From assembly GCF_900108475.1 (NCBI RefSeq), contig NZ_FNWO01000001.1:124001-188000 (forward strand): DNA of 64,000 nt, written 5' to 3'. Position 1 is the first letter of the stretch. Every line of letters begins with the position of its first letter. The notes beneath the pieces were generated by a model. It did no database searches and had not been told where the DNA came from. It saw nothing but the letters and a program-made list of their open reading frames with translations. Positions 1-9,450 of the stretch are shown piece after piece. The DNA comes from Magnetospirillum fulvum (lineage in GTDB: Bacteria > Pseudomonadota > Alphaproteobacteria > Rhodospirillales > Magnetospirillaceae). Position numbers and translations under genes: made by a program.

Positions 1-490
1 CGGGCATTACCACCGGCTCTTCCTCGGTACCGTCATAGGTCGGGCGGAAATCGACCGCATCCTCGTCGAGACCGTCCATCAAGGCGGCGGCGACGGCGGT
101 CAGCTTCGCTTCGGTATATCGCATCGCGGCGGCGTTATCGCCGTCGATATTGCCGAAATTGCCCTGCCCTTCGACCAGCGGATAGCGCACCGCGAAATCC
201 TGGGCCAGCCGGACCAGGGTGTCGTACACCGCGATATCGCCATGCGGGTGATATTTACCGATCACGTCGCCGACGACGCGGGCGCATTTCTTGAAGCCGC
301 CATCGGGATCGAGCTTCAATTGCCGCATCGCGAACAGCAGACGGCGGTGCACCGGCTTCAGTCCGTCGCGGACATCGGGCAGCGAGCGCGACACGATCGT
401 CGACATCGCATAAGCGAGATAGCGTTCGCCCAGGGCATCGGCCAGCGGCGTCACGCGGATGTCGCCATTGGCGGCGGCGGTCTTACTCAT
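1..490 (-). CDS. parC: DNA topoisomerase IV subunit A, N-terminal part (3' end outside window)
   Basis: ParC is the DNA-cleaving subunit of topoisomerase IV, which unlinks daughter chromosomes. The first 163 codons are present, starting at the ATG read from 490. Visible signatures are [11 protein letters not shown] (about residues 45-55), GKYHPHGD (78-85) and AAMRYTEA, with the catalytic Tyr at about 125. The segment [20 protein letters not shown] favours ParC over GyrA, as does the position after recO. The quinolone-determining position after HPHGD is Ile (residue 86), equivalent to E. coli Ser80, and the Glu84 equivalent is Asp. Assignment to ParC rather than GyrA is likely but rests on only part of the protein. 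Confidence 0.9.
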   Translation of the reverse strand, partial: MSKTAAANGDIRVTPLADALGERYLAYAMSTIVSRSLPDVRDGLKPVHRRLLFAMRQLKLDPDGGFKKCARVVGDVIGKYHPHGDIAVYDTLVRLAQDFAVRYPLVEGQGNFGNIDGDNAAAMRYTEAKLTAVAAALMDGLDEDAVDFRPTYDGTEEEPVVMP

Positions 491-551
491 GGGGGAAATC
501 CTCGAATCTTCGCGGCAAAGTCAGGCTTCGCCGGGTCCCTGGAATTGTAAT

Positions 552-1250
552 TCAGACGCGGAAACGGTCAACCAGACGCGAACGGGCGGGCGGCAACGTG
601 CCGAGATGGCGGCCAAGAAAGAACCCGGCCAGATCGAGACCGGCGCGGATTTCGTCCCGGTCGCCCTCGCCGCCTCCGCTCAGAAAACGCGGCAGCAGCA
701 ACAGCCGGTCCTTCCATGGCTCCCCGGCCTGGCGCGACACCGCCCGACCGGTGCGGGGGCTGACATAGACCAGATCCTCGGTCGTTCCGGTGGCGGCACA
801 GGCCGACAGATCGAGACCGAAGCCGATGTCGCGCAGCAGCGCCAGTTCGAAATGAACATAGACACTGGGCCAGGATTCGGCGGGCAGCGCGGTCAGCAGC
901 GCCGACAGGGCAGCATAAGCCCCTGGATGAGCCTGACGCTCGGGCAGACTGCACTCGGCCAGGGCGCAGGCCGAGCCCAACGCCGCCAGCCGCCCCGGAT
1001 CGCCCAGAGCGTCGCTGGCATGAGCCTTCAGCAACTCCAAGCGCAGCGAGCCCAATTGCTCGGCCAACCGCCCCCGCCACCACGCCCGCACCCGGTTGCC
1101 GGGCAGGACGATGCCGCGATTGGCTTTCGAGGCGGCCCCGTGCAACAGACCGGCATGGCGGCCATGGGTCAGGGTCAACAGCCCGACGATACCGCCATGC
1201 TCGCCGTGGCGGCGGACCGACAGCACCAGGGCCTCGTCTTCCCACTCCAT
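552..1250 (-). CDS. recO: DNA repair protein RecO
   Basis: RecO is a recombination mediator that helps load RecA at SSB-coated gaps in the RecFOR pathway. The 232-residue product starts at MEWEDEALVL, where the RecO N-terminal OB-fold normally begins (EALVLSVRRHGE and then LLTLTHGRHAGLLHG). The C-terminal half has the alphaproteobacterial pattern CAATGTTEDLVYVSP. The frame stays open upstream into era, but the family start is the ATG at 1250, 50 bp after the era stop. It lies in the rnc-era-recO cluster, so co-transcription is likely. Confidence 0.93.
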   Translation of the reverse strand: MEWEDEALVLSVRRHGEHGGIVGLLTLTHGRHAGLLHGAASKANRGIVLPGNRVRAWWRGRLAEQLGSLRLELLKAHASDALGDPGRLAALGSACALAECSLPERQAHPGAYAALSALLTALPAESWPSVYVHFELALLRDIGFGLDLSACAATGTTEDLVYVSPRTGRAVSRQAGEPWKDRLLLLPRFLSGGGEGDRDEIRAGLDLAGFFLGRHLGTLPPARSRLVDRFRV

Positions 1251-1300
1251 CGCGTCCGCGCCGCTCTCCCTCGAACCGTGGCCTCGCCCGCGTCTTACCG

Positions 1301-2206
1301 CTAGGCGTCGTAATCGAGGCCGATGTCGGAATAGGCGTCGCGCTTCTCGCTCCAATCCTCGCGGACCTTGACGTGAATGAACAGATGGACGCGCCGTTCC
1401 AGCAAAGCTTCGAGTTCGGTGCGGGCCGCCTCGCCGATCGCCTTGATCTGGCGGCCGCCCTTGCCCAGCACGATCGCCTTCTGGCTGTCGCGCTCGACAT
1501 AGATCACCTGATCGATCCGGGCCGATCCGTCGTCGCGCTCCTGCCAGCTTTCGCTTTCGACATGCAGCGAATAGGGCAATTCCTGATAGAGGGTCAGAAA
1601 CGCCTTTTCCCGGGTGATCTCGGCGGCAAGCAGACGCTGCGGCAGATCGGACACCTGATCCTCGGGGAACATCCACGGCCCCGGCGCCATCGCCCGGCCG
1701 AGATGAGCCATCAGATCGTCAACACCGTCGCCCTTTAGCGCGCTCAGCATGAACACGTCGGAGAACAGCCCCTCGGCATGCAGCCGCGCCGTCAGTTCGA
1801 GCAGGGAATCGCGGCGGATCAGGTCGATCTTGTTAAGGACCAGCACCACCTGACGCCCGGCTTCCTTCAGCCGGGCAACAATCGCGCGGGTGTCGTCGTC
1901 GTCGCCGCGCTGGGCATCGACGACCAGACAGACATGCTCGGCATCGGCGGCACCGTTCCAGGCGGCGGCAACCATCGCCCGTTCCAGCCGTTTGCGCGGC
2001 TGAAAGATGCCGGGGGTATCGACCAGGATCACCTGGGCGTCGCCGGTCATGCAGATTCCCAGCACGCGAAAGCGGGTGGTCTGAACCTTGGGAGACACGA
2101 TCGAGACCTTGGTCCCGACCAGGGCGTTGACCAGGGTCGATTTCCCGGCGTTGGGGGCTCCCACCACCGCGACGAAACCGCAGCGTTGCCCGTCGTTTTC
2201 ACTCAT
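1301..2206 (-). CDS. era: GTPase Era
   Basis: Era is an essential GTPase that binds the 3' end of 16S rRNA and helps assemble the 30S subunit. The 301-residue product has the full G-domain set: P-loop GAPNAGKST (about 15-23), the switch region QTTRFR, DTPGI and NKID. A C-terminal KH domain carries LGKGGRQIKAIG. The start is the ATG at 2206, which overlaps the rnc stop codon by four bases (ATGA), so translational coupling to RNase III is expected. A longer in-frame reading into rnc exists but is not supported by family length. Confidence 0.97.
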   Translation of the reverse strand: MSENDGQRCGFVAVVGAPNAGKSTLVNALVGTKVSIVSPKVQTTRFRVLGICMTGDAQVILVDTPGIFQPRKRLERAMVAAAWNGAADAEHVCLVVDAQRGDDDDTRAIVARLKEAGRQVVLVLNKIDLIRRDSLLELTARLHAEGLFSDVFMLSALKGDGVDDLMAHLGRAMAPGPWMFPEDQVSDLPQRLLAAEITREKAFLTLYQELPYSLHVESESWQERDDGSARIDQVIYVERDSQKAIVLGKGGRQIKAIGEAARTELEALLERRVHLFIHVKVREDWSEKRDAYSDIGLDYDA

Positions 2207-2889
2207 TCCTTCACCTTTTCCAACAAAGCGGCGGCGGCGGCCTGTTCGGCCACCCGTTTCGACGGCCCGCGACCGGAAGCCGCCGCCAGTCCCTCGACCG
2301 AGACTGAAACCAGAAAAATCGGCTCGTGCGGCGGCCCTTCCGCGCCCTCGACGCGATAGGACGGCAAGGCCTTGCCCCGCCCCTGCGCCCATTCCTGCAA
2401 CGCCGTCTTGGCGTCCTTGGGCGGAGCCGCCGTCTCTTCCATCAACCCTTGCCAGCGGCCGCGCACGAAGGCGGCGGCCACCTCGAATCCGGCATCGGCG
2501 AACAACGCGCCAATCACCGCTTCGCACGCATCGGCGAGAATACCGGGATTGGCGCGGCCCCCGGCCTCGTCATCGCCCCGCGCCATCGCCAGATGCGCCC
2601 CCAGCCCGATCGTCTCGGCCACCTGGGCCACCGTCTCGCCCCGCACCAGCGCGGTGAAGCGCCGGGCCAGCGCGCCCTCGGGCTCGTTGGGATAGCGGTG
2701 GTACAGCATGTCGGCGACCACCAGCCCCAGCACCCGATCGCCCAGGAATTCCAGCCGCTCGTAATCGGCCGAGCGCCGCCGATTGCGCCGCCCCTGGTCG
2801 ATACTGGGATGGGTCAGCGCCTGGGTCAGCAGGCCGGGCTGGGAAAACCGGTGCCCCAGCACGGCGTAAAGATCATGATCGACGCTCAT
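2203..2889 (-). CDS. rnc: Ribonuclease III
   Basis: RNase III cleaves double-stranded RNA in rRNA precursors and some mRNAs. The 228-residue protein has the nuclease signature ERLEFLGDRVLGLVVADML near residues 45-63, the second acidic cluster DACEAVIGALF, and a C-terminal double-stranded RNA-binding domain with the K-R-V-A-E-Q-A-A-A-A-A-L-L helix. Length and domain order are normal. It is 3 bp downstream of lepB and overlaps era by four bases, the usual lepB-rnc-era arrangement. Confidence 0.97.
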   Translation of the reverse strand: MSVDHDLYAVLGHRFSQPGLLTQALTHPSIDQGRRNRRRSADYERLEFLGDRVLGLVVADMLYHRYPNEPEGALARRFTALVRGETVAQVAETIGLGAHLAMARGDDEAGGRANPGILADACEAVIGALFADAGFEVAAAFVRGRWQGLMEETAAPPKDAKTALQEWAQGRGKALPSYRVEGAEGPPHEPIFLVSVSVEGLAAASGRGPSKRVAEQAAAAALLEKVKE

Positions 2890-2892
2890 CGT

Positions 2893-3636
2893 CTACTCGA
2901 TCCGCTGGAACAGCCGAGAATAGCGGATCGCCCAGGGCCAACGCCACACTTCCCACAACGCCGCGCTGCCATCGCCCGAGAAGAACAGGATTTCAGCGCG
3001 ACCGACCAGATTTTCGGCGGGAACGTAGCCGACCTCGCTCAGATAGCGCGAATCCGCCGAATTGTCGCGATTGTCGCCCATCATGAAATAATGGCCGGGC
3101 GGAACCACGTACTCGCCGGTATTGTCGGCCGGGCCGTTGTCGCCCAGGAACTCGATGATCCGGTGGGCGCGGCCGTTGGGCAAAGTCTCGATATATTGGG
3201 GCGCGCGGATGATGTTGCCGTCGCGGTCGCGGTCGATGAAATCCTCGATCCGCTTGCGCTCGACCGGGGTTCCATTGACGTGGAGAATGCCGCCGACGAC
3301 CTGAATCCGGTCGCCGGGCAGACCGACCACCCGCTTGATATAGTCGATCTTGTTTTCGGTCGGCTTCTTGAACACCGCGATGTCGCCGACCTCGGGAGCG
3401 CTGCCCAGGATGCGTCCGCCGCCGGGGCCGATCCCGAACGGCATCGAATAGCGCGAGTAGCCATACGCGTATTTCGACACGAACAGATAATCGCCGATCA
3501 ACAGAGACGGAATCATTGATCCCGACGGAATATTAAAGGGCTCGAAGGCCAGGGTACGCACCGCGCCAGCGATCAACATCGCATAGATGATCGTGCGGAT
3601 CGTCTCGCCCATCCCGCTGGATTTGCCTCTAGACAT
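2893..3636 (-). CDS. lepB: Signal peptidase I
   Basis: This leader peptidase removes signal peptides from Sec and Tat substrates at the outer face of the inner membrane. The 247-residue protein has one N-terminal membrane helix (IIYAMLIAGAVRTLAF). Box B is NIPSGSMIPSLLIGDYL with the nucleophile Ser, box D is DYIKRVVGLPGD with the general-base Lys, and box E is GDNRDNSADSRY. The start is the ATG at 3636; no strong ribosome site precedes it. Downstream rnc follows after 3 bp. Upstream, a hairpin and a gap of about 250 bp separate it from pdxJ, so it may have its own promoter. Confidence 0.97.
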   Translation of the reverse strand: MSRGKSSGMGETIRTIIYAMLIAGAVRTLAFEPFNIPSGSMIPSLLIGDYLFVSKYAYGYSRYSMPFGIGPGGGRILGSAPEVGDIAVFKKPTENKIDYIKRVVGLPGDRIQVVGGILHVNGTPVERKRIEDFIDRDRDGNIIRAPQYIETLPNGRAHRIIEFLGDNGPADNTGEYVVPPGHYFMMGDNRDNSADSRYLSEVGYVPAENLVGRAEILFFSGDGSAALWEVWRWPWAIRYSRLFQRIE

Positions 3637-3663
3637 GAAGAATGCCGCCTAAAGCTTTGGATT

Positions 3664-3693
3664 CAATATAAAAGCCGTCACAGAGGCGACGGC
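3664..3693 (-). terminator. Candidate rho-independent terminator downstream of pdxJ
   Basis: On the minus strand, GCCGTC (3693-3688) and GACGGC (3679-3674) form a 6-bp stem with an 8-base loop, followed directly by TTTTATATTG. It lies in the noncoding stretch between the pdxJ stop and the lepB start. The stem is short, so termination may be partial. The rest of 3637-3806 contains no convincing reading frame, and in particular no acpS. Confidence 0.5.
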
Positions 3694-3806
3694 ATTGACC
3701 GCGCCGATCAAGCCAGCCCCGCGCCCGCAAGTCAAGCCGGGAGCGCGGGCCGCTGTCCACCCGCCCAAGCCGATGGCGGCCAGAGCGCCGCGCGGCTCCG
3801 ATCTCG

Positions 3807-4556
3807 TCACCCCCGTCCGGAGGCAAGACGGGCCGCCTCCATCCGTTCGCGCATTCCCCGTATCGCGCTCTCCAGCCCGGAGAAGACCGCCTCGCCGATC
3901 AGGAAATGGCCGATATTCAGTTCGACGATGGTCGGGATCGCGGCAATGGCGGCAACGGTGTCGTAAGCCAGCCCATGACCGGCGTGGCATTCCAGCCCGA
4001 TTGCCTCGGCATGGGCCGCCGCCGCAACAATCCGGGCCAGCTCAAGCGCGCGGGCCGCGCCCTCGACCTCGCAATAGGCCCCGGTATGCAACTCGACCAC
4101 CGGCGCGCCCAGATCGCGGGCGGCGTCAAGCTGGCGCGGATCGGGCTCGACAAACAGCGAGACGCGGATGCCGGCCTCGATCAGGGGAGTCAGCAGCGGG
4201 CGCAGCGCCTCGCGGTGACCGGCGACGTCCAACCCGCCCTCGGTGGTGCGCTCCTCGCGCTTTTCCGGCACGACGCAGACGGCATGCGGGCGCAGGCGCA
4301 GCGCGATCGCGACCATTTCCGGAGTCGCCGCCATCTCCATATTCAGCGGCAGGGGGCTTTCGCTCCGCAGACGTTCGATGTCTCGGTCGCGGATATGACG
4401 GCGGTCCTCCCGCAGATGGGCAGTAATGCTGTCGGCTCCAGCGGCGGCGGCCAGAAGGGCGGCCCGAACCGGATCGGGATGAGTGGTGCCGCGGGCATTC
4501 CGAAGGGTAGCGACGTGGTCGATGTTCACGCCAAGGCGAAGACGCCGGGGGGTCAT
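3807..4556 (-). CDS. pdxJ: Pyridoxine 5'-phosphate synthase
   Basis: PdxJ condenses 1-deoxy-D-xylulose 5-phosphate with 3-amino-2-oxopropyl phosphate to make pyridoxine 5'-phosphate, the last ring-forming step of DXP-dependent vitamin B6 synthesis. The product is about 249 residues. It opens with [17 protein letters not shown] and carries EMAATPEM, the [14 protein letters not shown] segment, and [10 protein letters not shown] near the end. I chose the ATG at 4556 rather than the frame's first ATG at 4607, because AGGAG sits 10 bases upstream and the family starts there. pdxH, which oxidises this product, lies in the same window at 55.3 kb. Confidence 0.95.
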   Translation of the reverse strand: MTPRRLRLGVNIDHVATLRNARGTTHPDPVRAALLAAAAGADSITAHLREDRRHIRDRDIERLRSESPLPLNMEMAATPEMVAIALRLRPHAVCVVPEKREERTTEGGLDVAGHREALRPLLTPLIEAGIRVSLFVEPDPRQLDAARDLGAPVVELHTGAYCEVEGAARALELARIVAAAAHAEAIGLECHAGHGLAYDTVAAIAAIPTIVELNIGHFLIGEAVFSGLESAIRGMRERMEAARLASGRG

Positions 4557-4593
4557 GTCGGGCAGTGCTCCTGTGGGGGGAACGCAGATTGGA

Positions 4594-6738
4594 TCAGTTG
4601 CGGGCACGCTCGACCGAACTGATCGCCGGAGTGGCGCGAAGAGCAGCGATGACGTTGGTCAGATGCTTTACGTCGCGCACTTCGATGTCGATAATCATCT
4701 CGAAGAAATCGGAAGTCCGGTTGGTGATCTTCAGATTGGTGATGTTGCCCATATTCTTGGCGATCACCGTCGAGACGGCACCCAACGTGCCCGGTTCGTT
4801 GGTGACGACCAGATCAATCCGCCCGATATGGGCCTTGACCTCGGATTCGTCCCAAGCGATGTCGAGCCAGCGTTCGGGCTGATCGGCGAATTGTTCGAGG
4901 TTCTCGCAATCAATGGTGTGAATGGTGACGCCGCGTCCGGTCGCGACGATCCCGACGATGCGGTCGCCCGGCAATGGATGGCAGCAACCGGCGAAATGCA
5001 TCGCCATGCCGGGGATCAGCCCCTTGATTGGCATCGCCCCCGACTTGTCCTTACGCTCGGGCGGACGGGCCTTCAGAGCGACAACATTGTCGGCATGCTG
5101 GGCGCGGTTCTTCAGCTCGGGATAGACCGAGGACAGCACCTCGCGCGCCGACAGCACCCCTTCGCCGACCAGCGCGACCAAATCCTCGACCGCGACGGCC
5201 TTGTAGATCTTCAAGACGCCGTCCAGCGCCTTGTCGGTGTAATCATAGCCCTCCTGGCGGAAGGCACGGACCAGCATGCCCCGGCCCAGTTCGGTATATT
5301 GGGTCCGCTGCTGGGTGCGGATAAAGCGGCGGATGCGGGCGCGGGCCTTGCCGGTGACGACGAAGCGTTCCCAGGTCGGGTTGGGGGTCTGCGCCTTCGA
5401 GGTGATGATGTCGACCTGATCGCCGTTCTGCAACTGCGTCCGCAGCGGCATGATGCGGCCGTTGACCTTTGCGCCGACGCAGGTGTCGCCGATCTGGGAA
5501 TGGACGGCATAGGCGAAATCGACCGGACAGGCCCCGCGCGGCAACGAGATCAGATCGCCCTTGGGCGTGAAACAGAACACCTGATCCTGGAACATCTCAA
5601 GCTTGGTATGCTCGAGGAATTCCTCGGGGTTCGAGGCGTGCTCCAGGATGTCGAGCAGTTCGCGCAGCCAGCGATACTGGCGCCCATCGGTCAGCTTGGC
5701 CCCGTCGCGCTTGTACTTCCAATGCGCGGCGACGCCCAATTCGGCGACTTCGTGCATTTCGGAGGTGCGGATCTGCACCTCGATCCGCTGACGTTCCGGC
5801 CCGAACACCCCGGTGTGAAGCGAGCTGTATCCGTTGGGCTTGGGGACCGAGATGTAATCCTTGAAGCGGTTCGGCACCATTCGGTAGTGCGAGTGGATCA
5901 CCCCCAGCGCCCGGTAGCAATCCTCGATGCCATCGACGGCGACGCGAAACGCCATGATGTCGGATAATTGTTCAAATCCAACATTCTTGCGCTGCATCTT
6001 CTGCCAGATCGAGAACGGAGTCTTTTCCCGTCCCGACACGGTGGCGACGATCCCGGCCTCGGTCAGGATCTTGCGCAGTTCCTCGAGAATCCGCCCGATC
6101 AGATCGCCGCCCTGCTCGCGCAGGAAGCCCAGCCGGGCCACGATCGAACTGCGCGCATCGGGGTGGAGCTCGGCAAAAGCGAGATCCTCCAGATCCATCT
6201 TGATTTCCTGCATGCCGATGCGTTCGGCCAGGGGCGCGTAAATCTCCATCGTTTCGAGCGCGATACGGCGCCGCTTGTCGGGATTTTTGATGTAATGGAG
6301 GGTCCGCATGTTGTGCATGCGGTCGGCCAGCTTGACCAGCAGGACGCGGATGTCCTCGCTCATCGCCAGCACCAGCTTGCGCAAATTCTCGGCCTGCTTG
6401 GCGTGGTCGGACTGCAACTCGATCCGGTTGAGCTTGGTGACGCCATCGACCAGACGGGCGATCTCGCGCCCGAACAGCCGTTCGATCTCCTCCTGGGTGG
6501 CGGGGGTATCCTCGATCGTGTCGTGCAGCAGCGCGGTAATGATCGAGGCGCAATCGAGCCGATAACGGGTCAGGATGCCGGCGACCTCGATCGGATGCGA
6601 GAAATAGGGATCGCCCGAGGCCCGCAATTGCGACCCGTGCATTTTCATCGCATAGACGTAGGCGCGGTTGATCGCGTCCTCGTCCGCGCCGGGATCGTAG
6701 GATTTGACGCGCTCCACCAACTCGAATTGGCGCATCAT
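4594..6738 (-). CDS. rsh: Bifunctional (p)ppGpp synthetase/hydrolase, RelA/SpoT homologue
   Basis: Rsh makes and degrades (p)ppGpp in the stringent response; alphaproteobacteria usually have one bifunctional copy. The 714-residue protein has an HD hydrolase domain with SHP (about 48) and HDTIED (72-77). The synthetase domain contains [28 protein letters not shown] and EVQIRT. A TGS domain ([14 protein letters not shown]) and a C-terminal ACT domain follow. Intact HD and synthetase motifs suggest both activities are retained. The start is the ATG at 6738, with GGAGG 11 bases upstream. The rpoZ gene often found before rsh is absent; motA is divergent instead. Confidence 0.95.
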   Translation of the reverse strand: MMRQFELVERVKSYDPGADEDAINRAYVYAMKMHGSQLRASGDPYFSHPIEVAGILTRYRLDCASIITALLHDTIEDTPATQEEIERLFGREIARLVDGVTKLNRIELQSDHAKQAENLRKLVLAMSEDIRVLLVKLADRMHNMRTLHYIKNPDKRRRIALETMEIYAPLAERIGMQEIKMDLEDLAFAELHPDARSSIVARLGFLREQGGDLIGRILEELRKILTEAGIVATVSGREKTPFSIWQKMQRKNVGFEQLSDIMAFRVAVDGIEDCYRALGVIHSHYRMVPNRFKDYISVPKPNGYSSLHTGVFGPERQRIEVQIRTSEMHEVAELGVAAHWKYKRDGAKLTDGRQYRWLRELLDILEHASNPEEFLEHTKLEMFQDQVFCFTPKGDLISLPRGACPVDFAYAVHSQIGDTCVGAKVNGRIMPLRTQLQNGDQVDIITSKAQTPNPTWERFVVTGKARARIRRFIRTQQRTQYTELGRGMLVRAFRQEGYDYTDKALDGVLKIYKAVAVEDLVALVGEGVLSAREVLSSVYPELKNRAQHADNVVALKARPPERKDKSGAMPIKGLIPGMAMHFAGCCHPLPGDRIVGIVATGRGVTIHTIDCENLEQFADQPERWLDIAWDESEVKAHIGRIDLVVTNEPGTLGAVSTVIAKNMGNITNLKITNRTSDFFEMIIDIEVRDVKHLTNVIAALRATPAISSVERARN

Positions 6739-6953
6739 GACTTGGTATTCCTCCGTCGCGTCCCGACATATGTCCTGTCCATGGCATAAGTTTGACGGCC
6801 CGGACGTCGCAGGAAAAGAGGAAAGAGCGCATCCCCGACCGCAAATTTTCACAACCTGCGAGTTGACTCGCGACAGCGACCGGGAATTATTGCATCCTTT
6901 CGGACGGATTGATGATCCGTCGGACCGGCGGAGCGGCGGAACAGGGGAGGTCC

Positions 6954-7814
6954 ATGTTCGCGATCATCGGCATTATCGTTACCATTGTCAGCGTGATCGG
7001 CGGCTATGCTGCTCCCGGTGGCCATCTCGACGTGCTGTTCCAGCCGTTCGAATGGATCATCATTGTCGGCGCGGCAATCGGCTCTCTTCTGCTCGGCAAC
7101 CCGAAATCAATCATCACCGGCATCGCCGGGAACATTGGTGTCGTGTTCAAAGGCGCCCATCACAGTAAGGACGACTACATCGAATTGCTGTCGATGCTGT
7201 ACGCCGTGTTCAAGCTGGCCAAGACCAAGGGCGATCTGGCGCTCGAAAGCCATGTCGAGAAGCCCGAGGAAAGCCCGCTGTTCGCCAAGTTTCCCAAATT
7301 CACCGGCGACCATCACTCCCGCACCTTTCTGTGCGATTACCTCCGCTTGCTGACGCTCGGAACCAGCAACGCCCACGAGCTGGAATCGATCATCGACGGC
7401 GAGATGGAATCCCACCACAAGCACTATCACGAGATCGCCCACGCGGTGAATCTGATGGGCGACGCGATGCCCGCCCTTGGCATCGTCGCCGCCGTGTTGG
7501 GCGTCATCCACACGATGGGCTCGATCACCGAACCGCCGGAAGTGCTGGGTCACCTGATCGGTGCCGCGCTGGTCGGCACCTTCTCGGGCGTGCTGATCTC
7601 CTATGCTTTCGTCGCCCCGATCGCCCGCAACATGCAATTGTGCTTCGACTCGGACCACAATTACTTTTTGGCGATGAAGGCGGGTTTGCTCGGCCACATG
7701 CAGGGCTACGCCCCCCAGGTTTCGATCGAGTTCGCCCGCAAGATTTTGCCCGACGAATTGCGCCCGACCTTCCAGGAACTGGAAGAGACGGTCACCAACC
7801 TCCCGCCGGACTGA
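6954..7814 (+). CDS. motA: Flagellar motor stator protein MotA
   Basis: MotA forms, with MotB, the proton-conducting stator of the flagellar motor in the inner membrane. The 286-residue protein has four predicted membrane helices: two at the N terminus (FAIIGIIVTIVSVIGGYA; WIIIVGAAIGSLLLG) and two after the cytoplasmic domain. The helix with PALGIVAAVLGVIHTMG and the helix ending SYAFVAPIARN carry the two conserved prolines. The start is the ATG at 6954, just after AGGGGAGG. motB follows after 10 bp. Confidence 0.96.
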   Translation: MFAIIGIIVTIVSVIGGYAAPGGHLDVLFQPFEWIIIVGAAIGSLLLGNPKSIITGIAGNIGVVFKGAHHSKDDYIELLSMLYAVFKLAKTKGDLALESHVEKPEESPLFAKFPKFTGDHHSRTFLCDYLRLLTLGTSNAHELESIIDGEMESHHKHYHEIAHAVNLMGDAMPALGIVAAVLGVIHTMGSITEPPEVLGHLIGAALVGTFSGVLISYAFVAPIARNMQLCFDSDHNYFLAMKAGLLGHMQGYAPQVSIEFARKILPDELRPTFQELEETVTNLPPD

Positions 7815-7824
7815 GCCTGACATC

Positions 7825-8790
7825 ATGGCCGAAGGCGGCAGCCCCATCATCATCAAGCGGGTCAAGAAATATGCGGGCGGCCATCATGGCGGCGCCTGGA
7901 AGGTTGCCTATGCCGATTTCGTGACGGCGATGATGGCCTTCTTCCTGCTGTTGTGGCTGTTGAATGCCGTCACCGAAGAACAATTGACCGGCGTCTCGAA
8001 CTATTTCGCCCCCAGCATGGCGTCAAAAAGCTCGAGCGGCGCGGGCGGAGTGCTGGGCGGCCAGACCATCGGCGAGGGCGCTCAGGTCAGCCAGACCTCG
8101 TCGCCGACCCTGGTCCAGTCGCTCCCTCCCTCCTCGATCAGCGCCGAGGGCGAGGATCTGTCCGCCCCCAGCACCCAGAACAATCCCGACCAGCAAGGGG
8201 CCGATGGCCAGGACAAGCCCGGCATGACCGAGCAGGAATTCAAGGAGGCAATGGCCCAGCGCGAACAGCAGAAGTTCGACAAGGCCAAGGAAATGCTGGA
8301 AAACGCGGTCAAGGGCATCCCCGAACTGAAGCAGTTCCAGGGCAGTATGCTGGTCGATAACACCCCGGAGGGGTTGCGGATTCAAATCACCGACCAGGAA
8401 GGGCTGGCGATGTTCCCGTCCGGCTCCAGCGCCCCTTACGGCCATACCCGGGCGATGCTCGATCTCGTCGCCCGCATCGTCCGCCAATTGCCCGATAACC
8501 GCATCTCGATCTCGGGCCACACCGATTCGGTGCCGTTCAAAGACCCGTCGGGTTATACCAACTGGGAATTGTCGGCCGACCGCGCCCTGGCCAGCCGCCG
8601 CGCCCTGATCGCCTCGGGAGTGCCGGAAAACCGGGTCGATCGCGTCGTCGGCCGCGCCGATCAGGACCCGCTCGAAAAGAACGATCCCAAGGGGCTGCGC
8701 AACCGACGGATCAGCATCATCTTGCTGCGCGAAAACGATCTTGGCCCGACCGAATCCAAGACCCTGTCGGTGCCGATGTCCAAGCAATAA
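7825..8790 (+). CDS. motB: Flagellar motor protein MotB
   Basis: MotB anchors the stator to peptidoglycan and carries the proton-binding aspartate. The 321-residue protein has the N-terminal motif WKVAYADFVTAMMAFFLLLW, whose Asp is the expected proton acceptor at the start of the only membrane helix. A linker of low complexity (about 60-140) leads to an OmpA-like peptidoglycan-binding domain with ISGHTDSVPF, SADRALASRRAL and NRRISI. It is probably co-transcribed with motA. Confidence 0.96.
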   Translation: MAEGGSPIIIKRVKKYAGGHHGGAWKVAYADFVTAMMAFFLLLWLLNAVTEEQLTGVSNYFAPSMASKSSSGAGGVLGGQTIGEGAQVSQTSSPTLVQSLPPSSISAEGEDLSAPSTQNNPDQQGADGQDKPGMTEQEFKEAMAQREQQKFDKAKEMLENAVKGIPELKQFQGSMLVDNTPEGLRIQITDQEGLAMFPSGSSAPYGHTRAMLDLVARIVRQLPDNRISISGHTDSVPFKDPSGYTNWELSADRALASRRALIASGVPENRVDRVVGRADQDPLEKNDPKGLRNRRISIILLRENDLGPTESKTLSVPMSKQ

Positions 8791-8811
8791 CGCTCAAGGA
8801 CCACCCTGATC

Positions 8812-9351
8812 ATGTCGCGTCCCCCCTCCCCGGCCTTTCCCGCGCCGACCGTTCCGGATTGGGGTGACCCGTGGCGGCACCCGATCTATTATCTGGGCGT
8901 CACCCCCCGGCGGGTTTACGCCTATTGCCTTGATCTCGTTGTGGTCGGACTGCTGTGGCTGGTCGTGTTTATCGGCTGCGTGATTCTGGGCGCGCTCAGT
9001 CTGGGCCTGCTGATGCCGGTTCTGGGAGTGGTGCTGGCGCTTGTGCCGATCGCGTATCATACCCTGACGATCGGCGGGCCGCGCTCGGCCACCTTTGGGA
9101 TGCGGATCGCCGGATTGCGGGTGATGTCGATTGCGCCGGGAGCCGAGGCCAATGGCGGCCGTCCCAGCCTGGGGCAAGCGCTGGTCCAGACCGTCGCCTT
9201 CTATGCCTCGCTGGCGATGACCGGCAGCCTGATCTTGCTGGTGGCGCTGTTCAATCCGCGCCGCCGGACCGTGCACGATTTCCTGGCGGCGACGGTCGTC
9301 GTCAACGACCCGGCGCAGTGGGACGGGTCGAGTCGGCAATCGGAGGTTTGA
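8812..9351 (+). CDS. RDD family integral membrane protein
   Basis: This 179-residue membrane protein has the RDD-family layout: a first helix near GVTPRRVYAYCLDLVVVGLL with conserved Arg and Asp, a second helix rich in Leu and Val, the loop GPRSATFGMRIAGLRV, and a last helix followed by NPRRRTVHDFLAATVVV. RDD proteins are widespread and some have transport-related roles, but the substrate here is unknown. It starts 21 bp after motB on the same strand and may be transcribed with the stator genes, without implying a motility role. Confidence 0.85.
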   Translation: MSRPPSPAFPAPTVPDWGDPWRHPIYYLGVTPRRVYAYCLDLVVVGLLWLVVFIGCVILGALSLGLLMPVLGVVLALVPIAYHTLTIGGPRSATFGMRIAGLRVMSIAPGAEANGGRPSLGQALVQTVAFYASLAMTGSLILLVALFNPRRRTVHDFLAATVVVNDPAQWDGSSRQSEV

Positions 9352-9450
9352 ACCGGCGTCACCGGGTTCCTATATGCTAGGTCGTAGAACGCTCCGGCCC
9401 TCCGGCGGCGTAAGGCTTGACCGTCGAGAGGCGAGACCGGACGTGACATA

